A stretch of DNA of 64,000 nucleotides from Chitinophagales bacterium (GCA_017303455.1 JAFLBM010000016.1:56269-120268); one strand, 5' to 3'. Shown: positions 26,151 to 36,180, counted from the stretch's first letter. The notes: generated by a model from the sequence alone, not told the origin. Numbers and translations are program-made.

Positions 26151-28562
26151 TTATTTCTTAACCGGCAAAACAACCGGTTTCTTCTGCGCTGTCTTTGTAA
26201 AATTATAAGCTATACTGAGCCGGAAATTTCTTGTCCGGGTACTGCTATAACTTTCTAAATTAAAATTGGTGCCATAAGTAAATATCCTCCGCTGCTGGTT
26301 GGCAAATGGATCAATCATATTAACTGTGATCAGCAATTTCTTATTGAAGAACTTTCGTTGTACCCCCATATTCATACTGGTATTCCAGCGGGCATAGCCC
26401 TGGGGATTGGCAAAGCGGTTAATATTGAAACCGCCATTGATACTCCAGCGGTCTGTTGGAACAAAGCTGGTGTTAATGTTGGATGTAAATGATCCGCCAT
26501 CCCGGAATTTCCTCACGGTCTTATCAAACTCACTGTATTTATTATGTGTGTAACTGGCACTGGCATTCACTTTCCATTTTTTGGTAATGGTCACCCCGTT
26601 CCAGGTACTCAGTTCATACTCCTTCCGGTCGCTGATATTTTCCCAGGTCACCTGTGTCACACCGTTGGCTAACAAGGTTCGTACCTGGCTGAATACATCC
26701 TCCACAACATTATAGCCTATACCAAGGTTAACATAGTATTTGGGCTTGGTGCGACCAATTACGAAATCAAAGTTGTGTGCTGTGGAAGCTTCCAGCTTTT
26801 CATTACCAAAACGGATATTATACGGATCGGAGAAGTCAACCGTCGGGTTTAATTCACCAATACCCGGGCGGCGGATGCTGCGGCGGTAGGCCAGTGTTAA
26901 ACTCAGTTTCTCTTTCCATGTTTTATTGATATTGAAAAAAGGCAACCAGGTCCAGTAATCGTTCTTCACATCACGGCCTTCCTTTAATAATTCAAACCAG
27001 ATACCTGTTTGTTCAACAGAAGTACCGGCTGTACAACTGAAATTCTCACCGAGTATTTGTTTGATGGAACCCCGGAGGTTCGTAATAGTTTGATGAAACC
27101 AGAAATCATTACTCAGCATATCCAGCTTTTCCATGGTGCCTTCCGGTTTCTTTTTATAACTGGCATCTACGGTCACATGGTTATTGGAACGGTTATAGGC
27201 GGTACCCAAGGAGATAAATGTTTTCTTATTATCCAGCATTTTGTCATAATTCACCCGGCCACTGTAACTGTTGATCTTTGTATCGTTCAGTTGTTGCTGC
27301 GCAGAGTCAATACCGTTGGGAGTAAGATCAGGATTGAAGAACTGCTGGTAAAAATCCCTGTCACTTTCATTGAAGGATAAATTATATCCCGTGATGATGC
27401 GTAAGGTTTCACCGGGTTTACCTTTCCAGGTATAACCAAGGCTCATATTCGGGCTGCTGTTGCTGCCTTCACTGAGCACTTCCCGGCGGCTCATTCGCCA
27501 TAATTCATCATTGCGGTTGATATTCCGGTATTCGGTGATATTGGTATTATCAAAATCGTTCTGGTTATAACTGAATACAAAATTCAGCAGGTTGTTCTTA
27601 TTAAAATCATAGTCCACGTTCGCCCGGAAATTGGGCCGCAGGCTTTTATTTGTATAGTTGTTGGTGGTATTGAAAAAATTAGAAGAGTCGGTATAAATAT
27701 TATTCCGGATCGAATAACCACTTCCTTCATACCGGTTATAACCACCACCGGCATTGATATTGATGGCAAGCCCTTTATTGCGGTACGTAAAACTGGCATT
27801 AAAAGAAGCTTCTCCCCTTGTGCCGGCAGTCAGTGAAACCCTGCCACTCATCCCCACTTTCCCTTTTTTAGTCACGATATTAATCACACCTCCCTGTTCA
27901 TTGGCATACTGAGGTGGCGGGTTGGTCATTACTTCTATTTTCTCAATCGAACTCCCCGGCATAGACTCAAGCAGGTCTTGTAATTGCTGCATGTTCAGCT
28001 CTACAGGTTTATCATCGATGAGAATCTTGGGTTCCTTTCCTCTAACGGTTATTTTTCCATCCGGATCTTTACCTACAAGAGGCACATTGGTCAGCAACTC
28101 GCCGGCATTACTGCCGGCGGCTAAGGCCGACTCACCCGCATTGAAAGTAATATTCCCATCCTTGGACTGGATCAATGGTTTTTCAGCATAGATCACAACC
28201 GCTTCCAGGTTATCCGTCTTCCTCGGCTGAAGAGTGATATCACTCATATTGAAATCATACCGCTCGGTCCGGAAATAGATACTGTCGATGGTCAACGGCT
28301 GCAGGCCGATATAACTGATGGATAATTTATAATAACCAAAAGGTATGGAGAAGAAAGTGAACTGACCTGTCTTGTCGGTGGAAACCGATCGCTTATTCAG
28401 GCTGTCGGTAAAGGAAATGAGCTGAACAGTGGCACCTTCGAGGGCTTTCTTTTTTTCATCCATGATATTGCCGGTCAGTAATCCCAGCCCCGCCTTTTCC
28501 TGGGCGGCGGTTATGAGGAAGAACAGAACAGTGGTTATAAGGAAAGTGGCTCTTTTAAACAT
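26151..28562 (-). CDS. TonB-dependent-receptor-like outer-membrane protein (OMP_b-brl_3 type)
   Basis: 803 residues with signal peptide (FLITTVLFFLITAAQE). Residues about 25-110 form a carboxypeptidase-regulatory-like domain (GLLTGNIMDEKKKALEGATV), then a plug-like domain (LLTNVPLVGKDPDGKITVRG, GSSIEKIEVMTNPPPQYANE, GGVINIVTKKGK), then a long barrel rich in N/R/Y ending with ARTRNFRLSIAYNF. This layout marks the outer-membrane beta-barrel family protein of Bacteroidota; there is no SusD partner next to it, so the ligand is unknown. Confidence 0.92.
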   Translation of the reverse strand: MFKRATFLITTVLFFLITAAQEKAGLGLLTGNIMDEKKKALEGATVQLISFTDSLNKRSVSTDKTGQFTFFSIPFGYYKLSISYIGLQPLTIDSIYFRTERYDFNMSDITLQPRKTDNLEAVVIYAEKPLIQSKDGNITFNAGESALAAGSNAGELLTNVPLVGKDPDGKITVRGKEPKILIDDKPVELNMQQLQDLLESMPGSSIEKIEVMTNPPPQYANEQGGVINIVTKKGKVGMSGRVSLTAGTRGEASFNASFTYRNKGLAININAGGGYNRYEGSGYSIRNNIYTDSSNFFNTTNNYTNKSLRPNFRANVDYDFNKNNLLNFVFSYNQNDFDNTNITEYRNINRNDELWRMSRREVLSEGSNSSPNMSLGYTWKGKPGETLRIITGYNLSFNESDRDFYQQFFNPDLTPNGIDSAQQQLNDTKINSYSGRVNYDKMLDNKKTFISLGTAYNRSNNHVTVDASYKKKPEGTMEKLDMLSNDFWFHQTITNLRGSIKQILGENFSCTAGTSVEQTGIWFELLKEGRDVKNDYWTWLPFFNINKTWKEKLSLTLAYRRSIRRPGIGELNPTVDFSDPYNIRFGNEKLEASTAHNFDFVIGRTKPKYYVNLGIGYNVVEDVFSQVRTLLANGVTQVTWENISDRKEYELSTWNGVTITKKWKVNASASYTHNKYSEFDKTVRKFRDGGSFTSNINTSFVPTDRWSINGGFNINRFANPQGYARWNTSMNMGVQRKFFNKKLLITVNMIDPFANQQRRIFTYGTNFNLESYSSTRTRNFRLSIAYNFTKTAQKKPVVLPVKK

Positions 28563-28695
28563 CGGTAATTAGACGGCCAAAGATAACCTGAACCTGCTGA
28601 TGGCCAGAAAGTTTTGGAGCAATGGTAAGGCCAAACGTTTGTTTTCGGGTTATGATAAATTGCTGCCATCCTGTCACAATCTTCGGGCTTTGGAG

Positions 28696-28703
28696 TATAT
28701 TTG
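28696..28703 (+). promoter_or_regulatory. Possible -7 element TATATTTG
   Basis: TATATTTG fits TAnnTTTG and lies 19 bases before the ATG of miaB, within a small GGAG...CTCC palindrome (28692-28709). A matching -33 TTTG is not obvious, so this is tentative. Confidence 0.3.
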
Positions 28704-28722
28704 TGCTCCAAATTTTTAGTTG

Positions 28723-30180
28723 ATGCTTGACTACGTGACAGATAAAGTTCAGGATGAAACAAGGCAGGGCGAGGCCTATGCTCCCTTTGCCAACGATCCG
28801 AATGGGTATAAAAAGAGATTTTATATCGAGAGCTATGGCTGCCAGATGAACTTTGCAGACAGCGAAGTCGTGGCTTCCATATTAAATAGTGAGGGCTTTG
28901 GTGCCACAAGAAACGTGGAAGAAGCCGATCTCATCTTTATCAATACCTGCTCCATCCGGGAAAAAGCGGAACAGACGGTACGGAAAAGACTGACCGAATT
29001 CAGGAAACTGAAACGTAAAAAGAAAGGGATGCTGGTCGGGGTGCTGGGCTGCATGGCGGAACGATTGAAAACAAAATTCATTGAAGAAGAAAAGCTGGTG
29101 GATATCGTGGTGGGTCCTGATGCTTACCGTACACTTCCGGCCCTGGTGGAAGAAGCAACAGGTGGGCAAAAGGCAGTCAATGTTCTGTTAAGCCGGGATG
29201 AGACCTATGCTGATATCGCACCTGTTCGGTTAGACAGCAATGGCGTATCTGCTTATGTGAGTATTATGCGGGGCTGTAATAATATGTGTTCTTTCTGCGT
29301 GGTGCCCTTTACCCGTGGCCGGGAAAGAAGCCGGGATGCAGAAAGTATTATCAATGAATGCAAAGATCTTTTTGCCGAAGGATACCGGGAAGTAACGCTG
29401 CTGGGCCAGAACGTAGACAGCTATTATTATACTGACGACAGACCACGGACTACTGACAACGGCCAGCCTTCAACTCCGTCACCTGTTACATTTGCAAGAT
29501 TACTTGAGCAGGTAGCTCAGATATCTCCGCTGCTGCGGGTTCGTTTTTCCACTTCACATCCAAAAGATATTACCGATGAAGTGTTACATACCATTGCGAA
29601 GTATGAGAACATCTGCAACTATATTCATTTACCGGTACAAAGTGGTTCTTCAAGAATATTACAATTAATGAACCGCACTTATACCCGTGAATGGTATATG
29701 GCAAAAGTGGATCGGATCAAAGAGATTATACCAGGTTGCGGCATCAGTGCAGATATCATTACCGGCTTTTGCACCGAAGAAGAACAGGATCACCAGGACA
29801 CCTTAAGTATTATGGAGTATGCACAATATGATTACTCCTATATGTTCTACTATTCTGAAAGACCGGGCACATTAGCACAACGCCGTTTCAAAGATGATGT
29901 GCCGCTGGAGGTAAAGAAAAGAAGATTGCAGGAAGTGGTGGACCTGCAAAACAGGCTCTCGTTGGAAAGTAATAAAAAAGATATTGGGAAAACCTTCAAA
30001 ATATTAATTGAAGGGGAAAGTAAAAAAAGTGATACCGACTGGAAAGGAAGAAGCTCTGAAGGAAAAGTATTTGTTTTTCCCAAAGAGCATTATGCCCTGC
30101 AAAAAGGCGATTATGTTTTAGTGAGAGCCGATGAATGCACACAAGGCACTTTACTGGGCAGGATCACAGCAATACAATAA
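28723..30180 (+). CDS. miaB: tRNA-2-methylthio-N6-dimethylallyladenosine synthase
   Basis: 485 residues from the ATG at 28723 (a TTG one codon upstream is weaker). The N-terminal UPF0004 domain has Cys residues in [24 protein letters not shown] and [11 protein letters not shown]; the radical SAM centre is [17 protein letters not shown]; a TRAM-like end follows ([20 protein letters not shown]). The enzyme adds the methylthio group at A37 of UNN-reading tRNAs. Between [10 protein letters not shown] and [11 protein letters not shown] lies an insert of about 20 residues that resembles a translated intergenic repeat. It heads the sigma-54/lptE/secG group. Confidence 0.94.
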   Translation: MLDYVTDKVQDETRQGEAYAPFANDPNGYKKRFYIESYGCQMNFADSEVVASILNSEGFGATRNVEEADLIFINTCSIREKAEQTVRKRLTEFRKLKRKKKGMLVGVLGCMAERLKTKFIEEEKLVDIVVGPDAYRTLPALVEEATGGQKAVNVLLSRDETYADIAPVRLDSNGVSAYVSIMRGCNNMCSFCVVPFTRGRERSRDAESIINECKDLFAEGYREVTLLGQNVDSYYYTDDRPRTTDNGQPSTPSPVTFARLLEQVAQISPLLRVRFSTSHPKDITDEVLHTIAKYENICNYIHLPVQSGSSRILQLMNRTYTREWYMAKVDRIKEIIPGCGISADIITGFCTEEEQDHQDTLSIMEYAQYDYSYMFYYSERPGTLAQRRFKDDVPLEVKKRRLQEVVDLQNRLSLESNKKDIGKTFKILIEGESKKSDTDWKGRSSEGKVFVFPKEHYALQKGDYVLVRADECTQGTLLGRITAIQ

Positions 30181-30183
30181 ACA

Positions 30184-31446
30184 ATGGATATTCAAATTAT
30201 AAAAAATCGTTTCGGTATCATCGGTAACTCCCCTGCCCTGAACTATGCATTGCAGGTAGCAGCCCAGGTATCGAATACTGATCTTACCGTACTGATCAAT
30301 GGTGAAAGTGGTGTGGGTAAAGAAGTGTTCTCGCAGATCATTCATTCTTTATCAGCAAGAAAACACAATCCTTTTATTGCCGTGAACTGCGGAGCCATAC
30401 CAGAAGGCACCATTGACTCCGAATTATTCGGTCATGAAAAAGGATCCTTCACCGGTGCTTCCGATGCAAGGAAAGGATATTTTGAAACAGTAAACGGTGG
30501 TACTATCTTCCTCGATGAAATCGGGGAACTGCCACTGGGCACACAGGCAAGATTACTCCGGGTGTTAGAGACCGGAGAATACATCAGGGTGGGTTCTTCC
30601 AAAGTACAGAAAACTGATGTAAGGGTTATTGCTGCCACCAATAAAGACCTGCTGCAATTAGTGCAAGTGGGCAAGTTCCGCGAAGACCTGTATTACCGGT
30701 TGAGTACCGTACCTATTCGTGTGCCTGCCCTGCATGACAGGCCGGAAGATATTCATATCCTCTTTAGAAAATTCGCTGCTGATTTTGCTGATAAGTATAA
30801 AACAGCCCCGGTGCAGTTGGATGAGGAAGCAAAACAACTGTTAATAAACTATCCCTGGCCCGGTAATGTGCGGGAATTGAAGAATATTGCGGAGCAGATC
30901 TCAGTTCTTTCACAGGATAAGCAGATCGGTTCCAAAGAACTCAGCCGGTTCTTACAACCGTATTCCAGCAACCGGATGCCGGTACTGGCACATCCCGGTG
31001 CTCACACCCAGGATTTTTCCAACGAGAGAGAGATCTTATACAAACTCTTCTTCGATATGAAAAAAGATGTGACCGAGTTGAAGAAGATGTTCCTGGAAGT
31101 ATTGCAGAACCCGAATATGGTGGCACAGAGCCAGCAATTCATTAACGAACTGAAAGAATCAGGCGACTACCGGGTGAAAAATGGCGAGCTGATGCAGCAA
31201 CCGGCACTGGTGCAGCAAAATTCGTTACAACCTGCTGTCCAATCCGTTCAGCCGGTTATTATGAACAACGATATTCATGATCATGTGGAAGTGGAAGAAA
31301 GCCTGAACATCATGGATAAAGAAAAAGAACTGATCATTAAAGCACTGAAAAAACACAAGAGCAAAAGAAAAGATGCTGCTTTGGACCTCGGTATCAGCGA
31401 AAGAACATTATACCGGAAATTAAAAGAATACGACATTGAAGAATAA
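30184..31446 (+). CDS. Sigma-54-dependent transcriptional activator without receiver domain
   Basis: 420 residues. The AAA+ domain starts almost at the N-terminus: Walker A GESGVGKE (about 40-47), the sigma-54 contact loop GHEKGSFTGASD (GAFTGA variant with Ser), Walker B GTIFLDEIGELP, then PWPGNVRELKNIAEQI. A long spacer leads to a Fis-type helix-turn-helix (RKDAALDLGISERTLYRKLK). With no receiver or sensor domain, control may be by protein partners or be constitutive. It starts 3 bases after miaB and overlaps the region of lptE's start, so it is in the same operon. Confidence 0.92.
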   Translation: MDIQIIKNRFGIIGNSPALNYALQVAAQVSNTDLTVLINGESGVGKEVFSQIIHSLSARKHNPFIAVNCGAIPEGTIDSELFGHEKGSFTGASDARKGYFETVNGGTIFLDEIGELPLGTQARLLRVLETGEYIRVGSSKVQKTDVRVIAATNKDLLQLVQVGKFREDLYYRLSTVPIRVPALHDRPEDIHILFRKFAADFADKYKTAPVQLDEEAKQLLINYPWPGNVRELKNIAEQISVLSQDKQIGSKELSRFLQPYSSNRMPVLAHPGAHTQDFSNEREILYKLFFDMKKDVTELKKMFLEVLQNPNMVAQSQQFINELKESGDYRVKNGELMQQPALVQQNSLQPAVQSVQPVIMNNDIHDHVEVEESLNIMDKEKELIIKALKKHKSKRKDAALDLGISERTLYRKLKEYDIEE

Positions 31447-31456
31447 GGAAGTAAAT

Positions 31457-32023
31457 ATGAAGTCTGAAGTAAGAAATACGAATGGGAAAAGGCACTACGG
31501 CAGCACTATCCTTCCTGCTTTATATACCGTTATTGTTATAGCTATACTTCTCTTTACCGGCATTGTGAACAGTGGTTGTAATATTTATAAGTTCAAGGAT
31601 ATCTCTATTCCTGATACGATCAAGTCAGTGAAAGTAAATTACATTGAGAATAAGGCGAGGTATGTTAACCCGCAATTGAGTCCTAAACTGGCTGACAAGC
31701 TTCGCCAGAAGATCGTCAGCCAGACAAGACTTTCACAAACTAACGGGGATAATGCGGACTGGGAGATCAGTGGTTATATTTCCCAATATGACTTAAGCAC
31801 ATCTGCTATATCGGGTCAGCGGGAATCAGGCAACCGGTTAACGATCGGGGTACATGTATCCGTTTTCGACCGCAAAGCTGATAAGACAACTGATTACGAT
31901 ATCACCCGGAACATTGAATTCTCCGCCACACAATCTTTGCAGCAGGCAGAAGCAGAACGAATAGAAGAGATCGTTCGCGGATTGACGGATGATATTTTCA
32001 ACCGCATTTTCTCCAACTGGTAA
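31457..32023 (+). CDS. lptE: LPS assembly lipoprotein LptE-like
   Basis: 188 residues from the ATG at 31457, preceded by AAGGAAG; a TTG 7 codons earlier overlaps the upstream gene and is less likely. A basic leader of about 18 residues precedes the membrane segment PALYTVIVIAILLFTGIVN and the lipobox SGC (Cys41). The mature part (KFKDISIPDTIKSVKVNYIE, DWEISGYISQYDLST, DDIFNRIFSNW) fits LptE, the plug partner of LptD in LPS insertion. The leader is unusually long and reads like a translated intergenic repeat, so it may be a recent extension. Confidence 0.88.
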   Translation: MKSEVRNTNGKRHYGSTILPALYTVIVIAILLFTGIVNSGCNIYKFKDISIPDTIKSVKVNYIENKARYVNPQLSPKLADKLRQKIVSQTRLSQTNGDNADWEISGYISQYDLSTSAISGQRESGNRLTIGVHVSVFDRKADKTTDYDITRNIEFSATQSLQQAEAERIEEIVRGLTDDIFNRIFSNW

Positions 32024-32043
32024 GTAAAACTTAAATTGCGCCC

Positions 32044-32979
32044 ATGAACAGCGCAATTCAGCAACTGGTACACTCATTTCTCCAAAAAGACGATCTGCAG
32101 CAATGCACTGTGCAGGAATTACAGCAGCTTGCTGCGAAGTATCCTTATTCAGCCGCCATTCAATTATTAGCAGCACAAAAAATAAAAGCAGAACATGAGG
32201 GTTTACCGGGAATAGAACTGCCGGCCAATGATATCTATTTTCACAACCCTTTCTGGCTTGACCGGTTATTGAATGAAAAGGGAACGGTTAGCATTAAAAC
32301 AAAGGAAAAAGAATTGCTTCCTGCACCCGAACCTGTAATTGAAGCAACAATAACAGCAGTAGCCACCGTTGAATTACCAACGGCCAACCCTGTTACTGAA
32401 GAAATAGAAACTGCAGCTTCCTACCCTGCTCCTGAAATTCCAACGACGATTGAAGAAGTGGTGACGAATACCTTTTCAAAACAAGAAGATATAACAGAAC
32501 CCGGAGCTGTTACTGAAACGGAAAAAATCCTGGCATTTGAACAGGAAGAACCTGCTATTAAAATTCCGGCTTTTAAAATAGAGCCTGTTGATCCGGCTAA
32601 TACCACGCTGACCTTTGAACCCTATCATACCGTTGATTATTTTGCTTCCCAGGGCATCAAATTCAGTACGGAAGAAAAACCTAAGGATAAATTCGGCCAG
32701 CAACTCAAAAGTTTTACAGAATGGCTGAAAACGATCAAAAAAGTTCCGGCCACTGAACTGGGTAATATTGCTAATAACCAGCAGGCAGAACAGAAAGTGG
32801 AGCAATTAGCTGAAAAATCCCTGACTGAAGGCGATGTACTGACCGAAGCGATGGCCGAAGTCTGGGCTAAGCAGGGAAATACTGCCAAAGCCATCATTAC
32901 CTACCAGAAATTAAGTTTGCTCAATCCCTCCAAAAGCTCTTATTTTGCAGGCCTAATTGAACAATTAAAGCAATCCTGA
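32044..32979 (+). CDS. Conserved protein between lptE and secG, TPR-like C-terminus
   Basis: 311 residues. A short helical N-terminus (QLVHSFLQKDDLQQCTVQEL) leads into a long, low-complexity Pro/Glu/Thr-rich middle (about 85-185), then a helical end with one clear TPR-like pair (ALAEVWAKQGNTAKAIITY-like, QKLSLLNPSKSSYFAGLIEQ). No enzymatic motif is seen. A protein of this shape often lies between lptE and secG in Bacteroidota; the function is unknown. It starts 20 bases after lptE and ends one base before secG. Confidence 0.75.
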   Translation: MNSAIQQLVHSFLQKDDLQQCTVQELQQLAAKYPYSAAIQLLAAQKIKAEHEGLPGIELPANDIYFHNPFWLDRLLNEKGTVSIKTKEKELLPAPEPVIEATITAVATVELPTANPVTEEIETAASYPAPEIPTTIEEVVTNTFSKQEDITEPGAVTETEKILAFEQEEPAIKIPAFKIEPVDPANTTLTFEPYHTVDYFASQGIKFSTEEKPKDKFGQQLKSFTEWLKTIKKVPATELGNIANNQQAEQKVEQLAEKSLTEGDVLTEAMAEVWAKQGNTAKAIITYQKLSLLNPSKSSYFAGLIEQLKQS

Positions 32980-32980
32980 T

Positions 32981-33349
32981 ATGTCGATCCTTTTTATCGT
33001 GTTGATCATCCTGGCCAGTGTGGTGCTCGGTCTTATTGTACTGATCCAGAACCCTAAAGGTGGCGGCCTGGCCGGTAATATCGCTGGTTTCAGCAACCAG
33101 TTCATGGGCGTTAAACAAACAAATGATGTACTCGAAAGAGGCACCTGGATATTTGCGGTGGTGATCGCTGTACTTTGCCTTACATCCAGCATTTTCCTGG
33201 GTGGCAAAAGCGGAACACAGAATATTGAAATATCGGCTCCTGCTAACCAGCAGGCACCGGCTACCAACCAGCTTCCCCCGATCAACCCCGGAACGACTAC
33301 ACCAGCTGCAACTACCCCCGGTACTGCAACTCCGGATTCAACGAAATAA
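32981..33349 (+). CDS. secG: Preprotein translocase subunit SecG
   Basis: 122 residues with two membrane segments (LFIVLIILASVVLGLIVLIQ and TWIFAVVIAVLCLTSSIFLG) joined by the family loop NPKGGGLAGNIAGFSNQFMG, then a Thr/Pro-rich disordered tail. SecG is the small helper of the SecYEG channel. It starts just after the preceding stop and is followed by an intrinsic terminator, so it is the last gene of the miaB-secG run. Confidence 0.92.
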   Translation: MSILFIVLIILASVVLGLIVLIQNPKGGGLAGNIAGFSNQFMGVKQTNDVLERGTWIFAVVIAVLCLTSSIFLGGKSGTQNIEISAPANQQAPATNQLPPINPGTTTPAATTPGTATPDSTK

Positions 33350-33369
33350 TTGATCGCTATATAATTTCG

Positions 33370-33405
33370 CCCGGTCCCGTTTTATACGAGATCGGGTTTT
33401 TTATT
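33370..33405 (+). terminator. Intrinsic terminator after secG
   Basis: Stem CCCGGTCCCGT / ACGAGATCGGG (one mismatch, one G-T) around TTTAT, followed by six T residues. Confidence 0.8.
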
Positions 33406-33455
33406 TAAATTGTTGACGATCTACCCAACCCTGTCAAAACCCATAACAGTTATTC

Positions 33456-34499
33456 ATGAAAAGGAAAATCATCTTTGGCCTGCTGGCCGTCATCATCTTC
33501 GTGGTTGCTTTTGTTGCTATGAAATTTTACGGCAGCGCTGTCTCCACTCCTTCCGGGGAGTTTTTTTATATCAAAACCGGGGCAAGTTATGCCGATGTTC
33601 AGAAAGACCTGGTTGATAAAAAATATATCGGCAGCAGCACCTGGTTCAGCTATGCATCTTCGATACTCCGCTATAATTCGGTGAAGCCCGGCCGCTACAA
33701 ACTAAAAAAAGGGATGAGCCTTTTTGACCTGGTAAGAATGCTCAGGGCAGGAAATCAAACACCTGTAAATTTTGTAATCACTAAGATCAGGACAAAAGAA
33801 GTGCTGGCTTCCAAAGTGGGAAAACTCTTTGAATGTGATTCTGCAGCGATGATCAGTTTTCTCAATAACCCTGATTCACTGAAGCCATTTGATCTTGATA
33901 CCAATACCGCAATGGTTGTTGCTTTGCCACTTACTTACAGCATCAACTGGAATACAACCGCCGGCAAAGTATTCCGCCAGTTATACACTGCGTATGAAGT
34001 GTTCTGGAATAAAGAACGGAAACAAAAAGCAGACAGCCTGCATTTGTCGCCTGTTGAAGTCATAACACTGGCTTCGATCATTGAAGAAGAAACGAATAAA
34101 AAATCAGACAAACCCAATATTGCCAGCACCTACCTGAACCGGATCAAAAAAGGAATGCCCCTGCAGGCTGATCCCACGGTAAAATTTGCAATGAAAGATT
34201 TTGGGTTGCGAAGAATTCTCAATGTGCACTTACAAACAGAATCACCTTATAATACTTATATCAACAAAGGATTACCTCCGGGCCCCATCTGTACACCGTC
34301 TGAAGAAACGATCGATGCCGTACTGGATGCTCCCAAAACCGATTATATCTACTTTGTGGCCAACAGTACATTTGACGGCACGCATATTTTCACCACAAAC
34401 TATAATGATCATTTAAAATATGCGAGATTGTACCAGAAAGAGCTTACGATATTGCTAAAAAAGAAAGACAGCGTCAATAAAGCTTCTTCAACTAACTGA
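33456..34499 (+). CDS. mltG: Endolytic murein transglycosylase
   Basis: 347 residues: an N-terminal membrane anchor (IIFGLLAVIIFVVAFVAMKF), a LysM-like region (SVKPGRYKLKKGMSLFDLVR) and the YceG catalytic domain with ITLASIIEEETNKKSDKP, in which Glu210 matches the catalytic Glu of MltG, then ASTYLNRIKKGMPLQADPTV and SPYNTYINKGLPPGPICTPS. MltG cleaves nascent glycan strands and limits their length. It is followed 2 bases later by the YihY gene. Confidence 0.93.
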   Translation: MKRKIIFGLLAVIIFVVAFVAMKFYGSAVSTPSGEFFYIKTGASYADVQKDLVDKKYIGSSTWFSYASSILRYNSVKPGRYKLKKGMSLFDLVRMLRAGNQTPVNFVITKIRTKEVLASKVGKLFECDSAAMISFLNNPDSLKPFDLDTNTAMVVALPLTYSINWNTTAGKVFRQLYTAYEVFWNKERKQKADSLHLSPVEVITLASIIEEETNKKSDKPNIASTYLNRIKKGMPLQADPTVKFAMKDFGLRRILNVHLQTESPYNTYINKGLPPGPICTPSEETIDAVLDAPKTDYIYFVANSTFDGTHIFTTNYNDHLKYARLYQKELTILLKKKDSVNKASSTN

Positions 34500-34501
34500 T
34501 C

Positions 34502-35470
34502 ATGCCATTACTCACCCGGATAACCAATGCGGTCATTCAATCAGCCCCGGTTGATTTTTTAATCCGGAAAAGTAAAGCTGTTTTTCTGCCGGGCTTCCGG
34601 GGCATTGCTCTGTATGACGTGGTGCAGTTCTTTATCGGGCAGGTAAAAACAGTGGGCATGACGGAAAGAGCTTCTGCCATTGCTTTCAATTTCGTGATGG
34701 CCATTCCTCCGGCAATCATTTTCCTTTTTACATTGATACCCTTTCTTCCCATCCGCCAGCAATTCCAGGAAGAGATGTACAGCCTGATCCGGGATGTGAT
34801 ACCGGGACAAAAGAATAACTCTTACCTGATCGAGTTCCTGAAGGACTTTATCAATAATCCACGCAACGGGCTTTTGTCATTGGGTTTTGTGTTGTCCTTA
34901 TTCTTTTCATCTAATGCGATGATCGGTATCATGCGTTCCTTCGATAAGAATTATATCGGCTTCCGGAAAAGAACAGGCTTTCAAAACAGGGCTGTGGCAC
35001 TGAGGATCACTATCATCCTTTTCATCCTGGTGGTTATCTCTGTTTTGCTCCTCATTGCACGGGATGCGGTGCTCACCTGGCTGGGACTGGAAAACAAAAC
35101 ACTAATTGAAATTATCAACAACCTCCGCTGGCTGATCATCATCCTGTTATTCTTTGCTTCTATTTCTTATATCTACCGGCATGCCCCGGCAGTGCATAAA
35201 AAATGGAGGCTCATCAACCCCGGCTCCATACTGGCTACTTTCCTGATGATCCTCTTCACCATGGGCTTTTCCTGGTGGGTCAATAATTTCGGCAATTACA
35301 ACGAACTCTATGGTTCCATCGGAACGGTGCTGATCCTGATGTTGCTTATCTACTTTAATTCCCTCGTATTACTGATCGGGTTTGAGCTCAATGTCAGTAT
35401 CTCTTCCCTGAAAAAAATTGCCGACGAACGGAAGAATGCGGGGCCGGACGGTGAAGAAAAGACCGCCTGA
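34502..35470 (+). CDS. YihY/BrkB family membrane protein
   Basis: 322 residues with about six membrane segments and the YihY pattern: ASAIAFNFVMAIPPAIIFLF, GLLSLGFVLSLFFSSNAMIG, RDAVLTWLG, PGSILATFLMILFTMGFSWW and YGSIGTVLILMLLIYFNSLV. The family (formerly mislabelled ribonuclease BN) has no established function; transport or envelope roles are proposed. It starts 2 bases after mltG and is likely co-transcribed. Confidence 0.9.
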   Translation: MPLLTRITNAVIQSAPVDFLIRKSKAVFLPGFRGIALYDVVQFFIGQVKTVGMTERASAIAFNFVMAIPPAIIFLFTLIPFLPIRQQFQEEMYSLIRDVIPGQKNNSYLIEFLKDFINNPRNGLLSLGFVLSLFFSSNAMIGIMRSFDKNYIGFRKRTGFQNRAVALRITIILFILVVISVLLLIARDAVLTWLGLENKTLIEIINNLRWLIIILLFFASISYIYRHAPAVHKKWRLINPGSILATFLMILFTMGFSWWVNNFGNYNELYGSIGTVLILMLLIYFNSLVLLIGFELNVSISSLKKIADERKNAGPDGEEKTA

Positions 35471-35549
35471 TTTCCGATATTTGAACTATAGCAGTTCTTA
35501 CTTGTTACCACAGTACAACCTTATTTTTTCACTCTTAAATTTAATACAG

Positions 35550-36158
35550 ATGAAAAAAATACTTTTTGCCGCCTTCCCGGTTCTTGCAGCAGCCTTATTT
35601 TTAGCAGCACCTGTTGCCGATCCCCTTCCGCTCGGATCATCCATTCCCAATCCCGAACTGAAGATGAAAGATATTTCCGGCAATGAGGTATCCCTGAAAG
35701 AGGCACAAAAGAAAAATGGGTTGCTGGTGATGTTCAGTTGCAATACCTGTCCCTATGTGATAAAAAATCAAAGCCGTACCTACGAAGCCTGCAAATATGC
35801 GTTGGGAAATGATATCGGCGTGGCCATTCTCAATTCCAATGAGGGTAAACGTGATGAAGATGATTCGTTTGAAGATATGAAAGCCTATGCCAAAGAACAG
35901 GGCTATAACTGGCACTACCTGGTTGATAAAAATTCCGCCCAGGCTGATGCCTTCGGTGCCAACAGGACTCCCGAGTGTTTCCTGTTTGATGCCAGTGGTA
36001 AATTGGTCTACCATGGGGCCATTGATGATAACCCCGGTGATGCGGCTGCTGTCAGCCGCAAACACCTGCTGGCCGCTATTGATGAAATGAAAGCCGGCAA
36101 AGATGTTTCTGTCAAACAATCCCGTTCAGTGGGTTGTACTATCAAACGGCTGAACTAA
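35550..36158 (+). CDS. Secreted thioredoxin-fold (redoxin) protein
   Basis: 202 residues from the ATG at 35550; the frame is open 44 codons further, into the YihY gene, but MKKILFAAFPVLAAALFLAA is a clear signal peptide. The redoxin fold shows IPNPELKMKDISGNEVSLKE, VMFSCNTCPYVIKNQS with a CxxC (Cys-Asn-Thr-Cys), and GANRTPECFLFDASGKLVYH. The CNTC/CPYV form is typical of peroxiredoxin-like redoxins, and the later VGCTIKRLN end fits that group. The electron partner is unknown. Confidence 0.88.
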   Translation: MKKILFAAFPVLAAALFLAAPVADPLPLGSSIPNPELKMKDISGNEVSLKEAQKKNGLLVMFSCNTCPYVIKNQSRTYEACKYALGNDIGVAILNSNEGKRDEDDSFEDMKAYAKEQGYNWHYLVDKNSAQADAFGANRTPECFLFDASGKLVYHGAIDDNPGDAAAVSRKHLLAAIDEMKAGKDVSVKQSRSVGCTIKRLN

Positions 36159-36180
36159 CATACCTGGTCATATTGAATTG

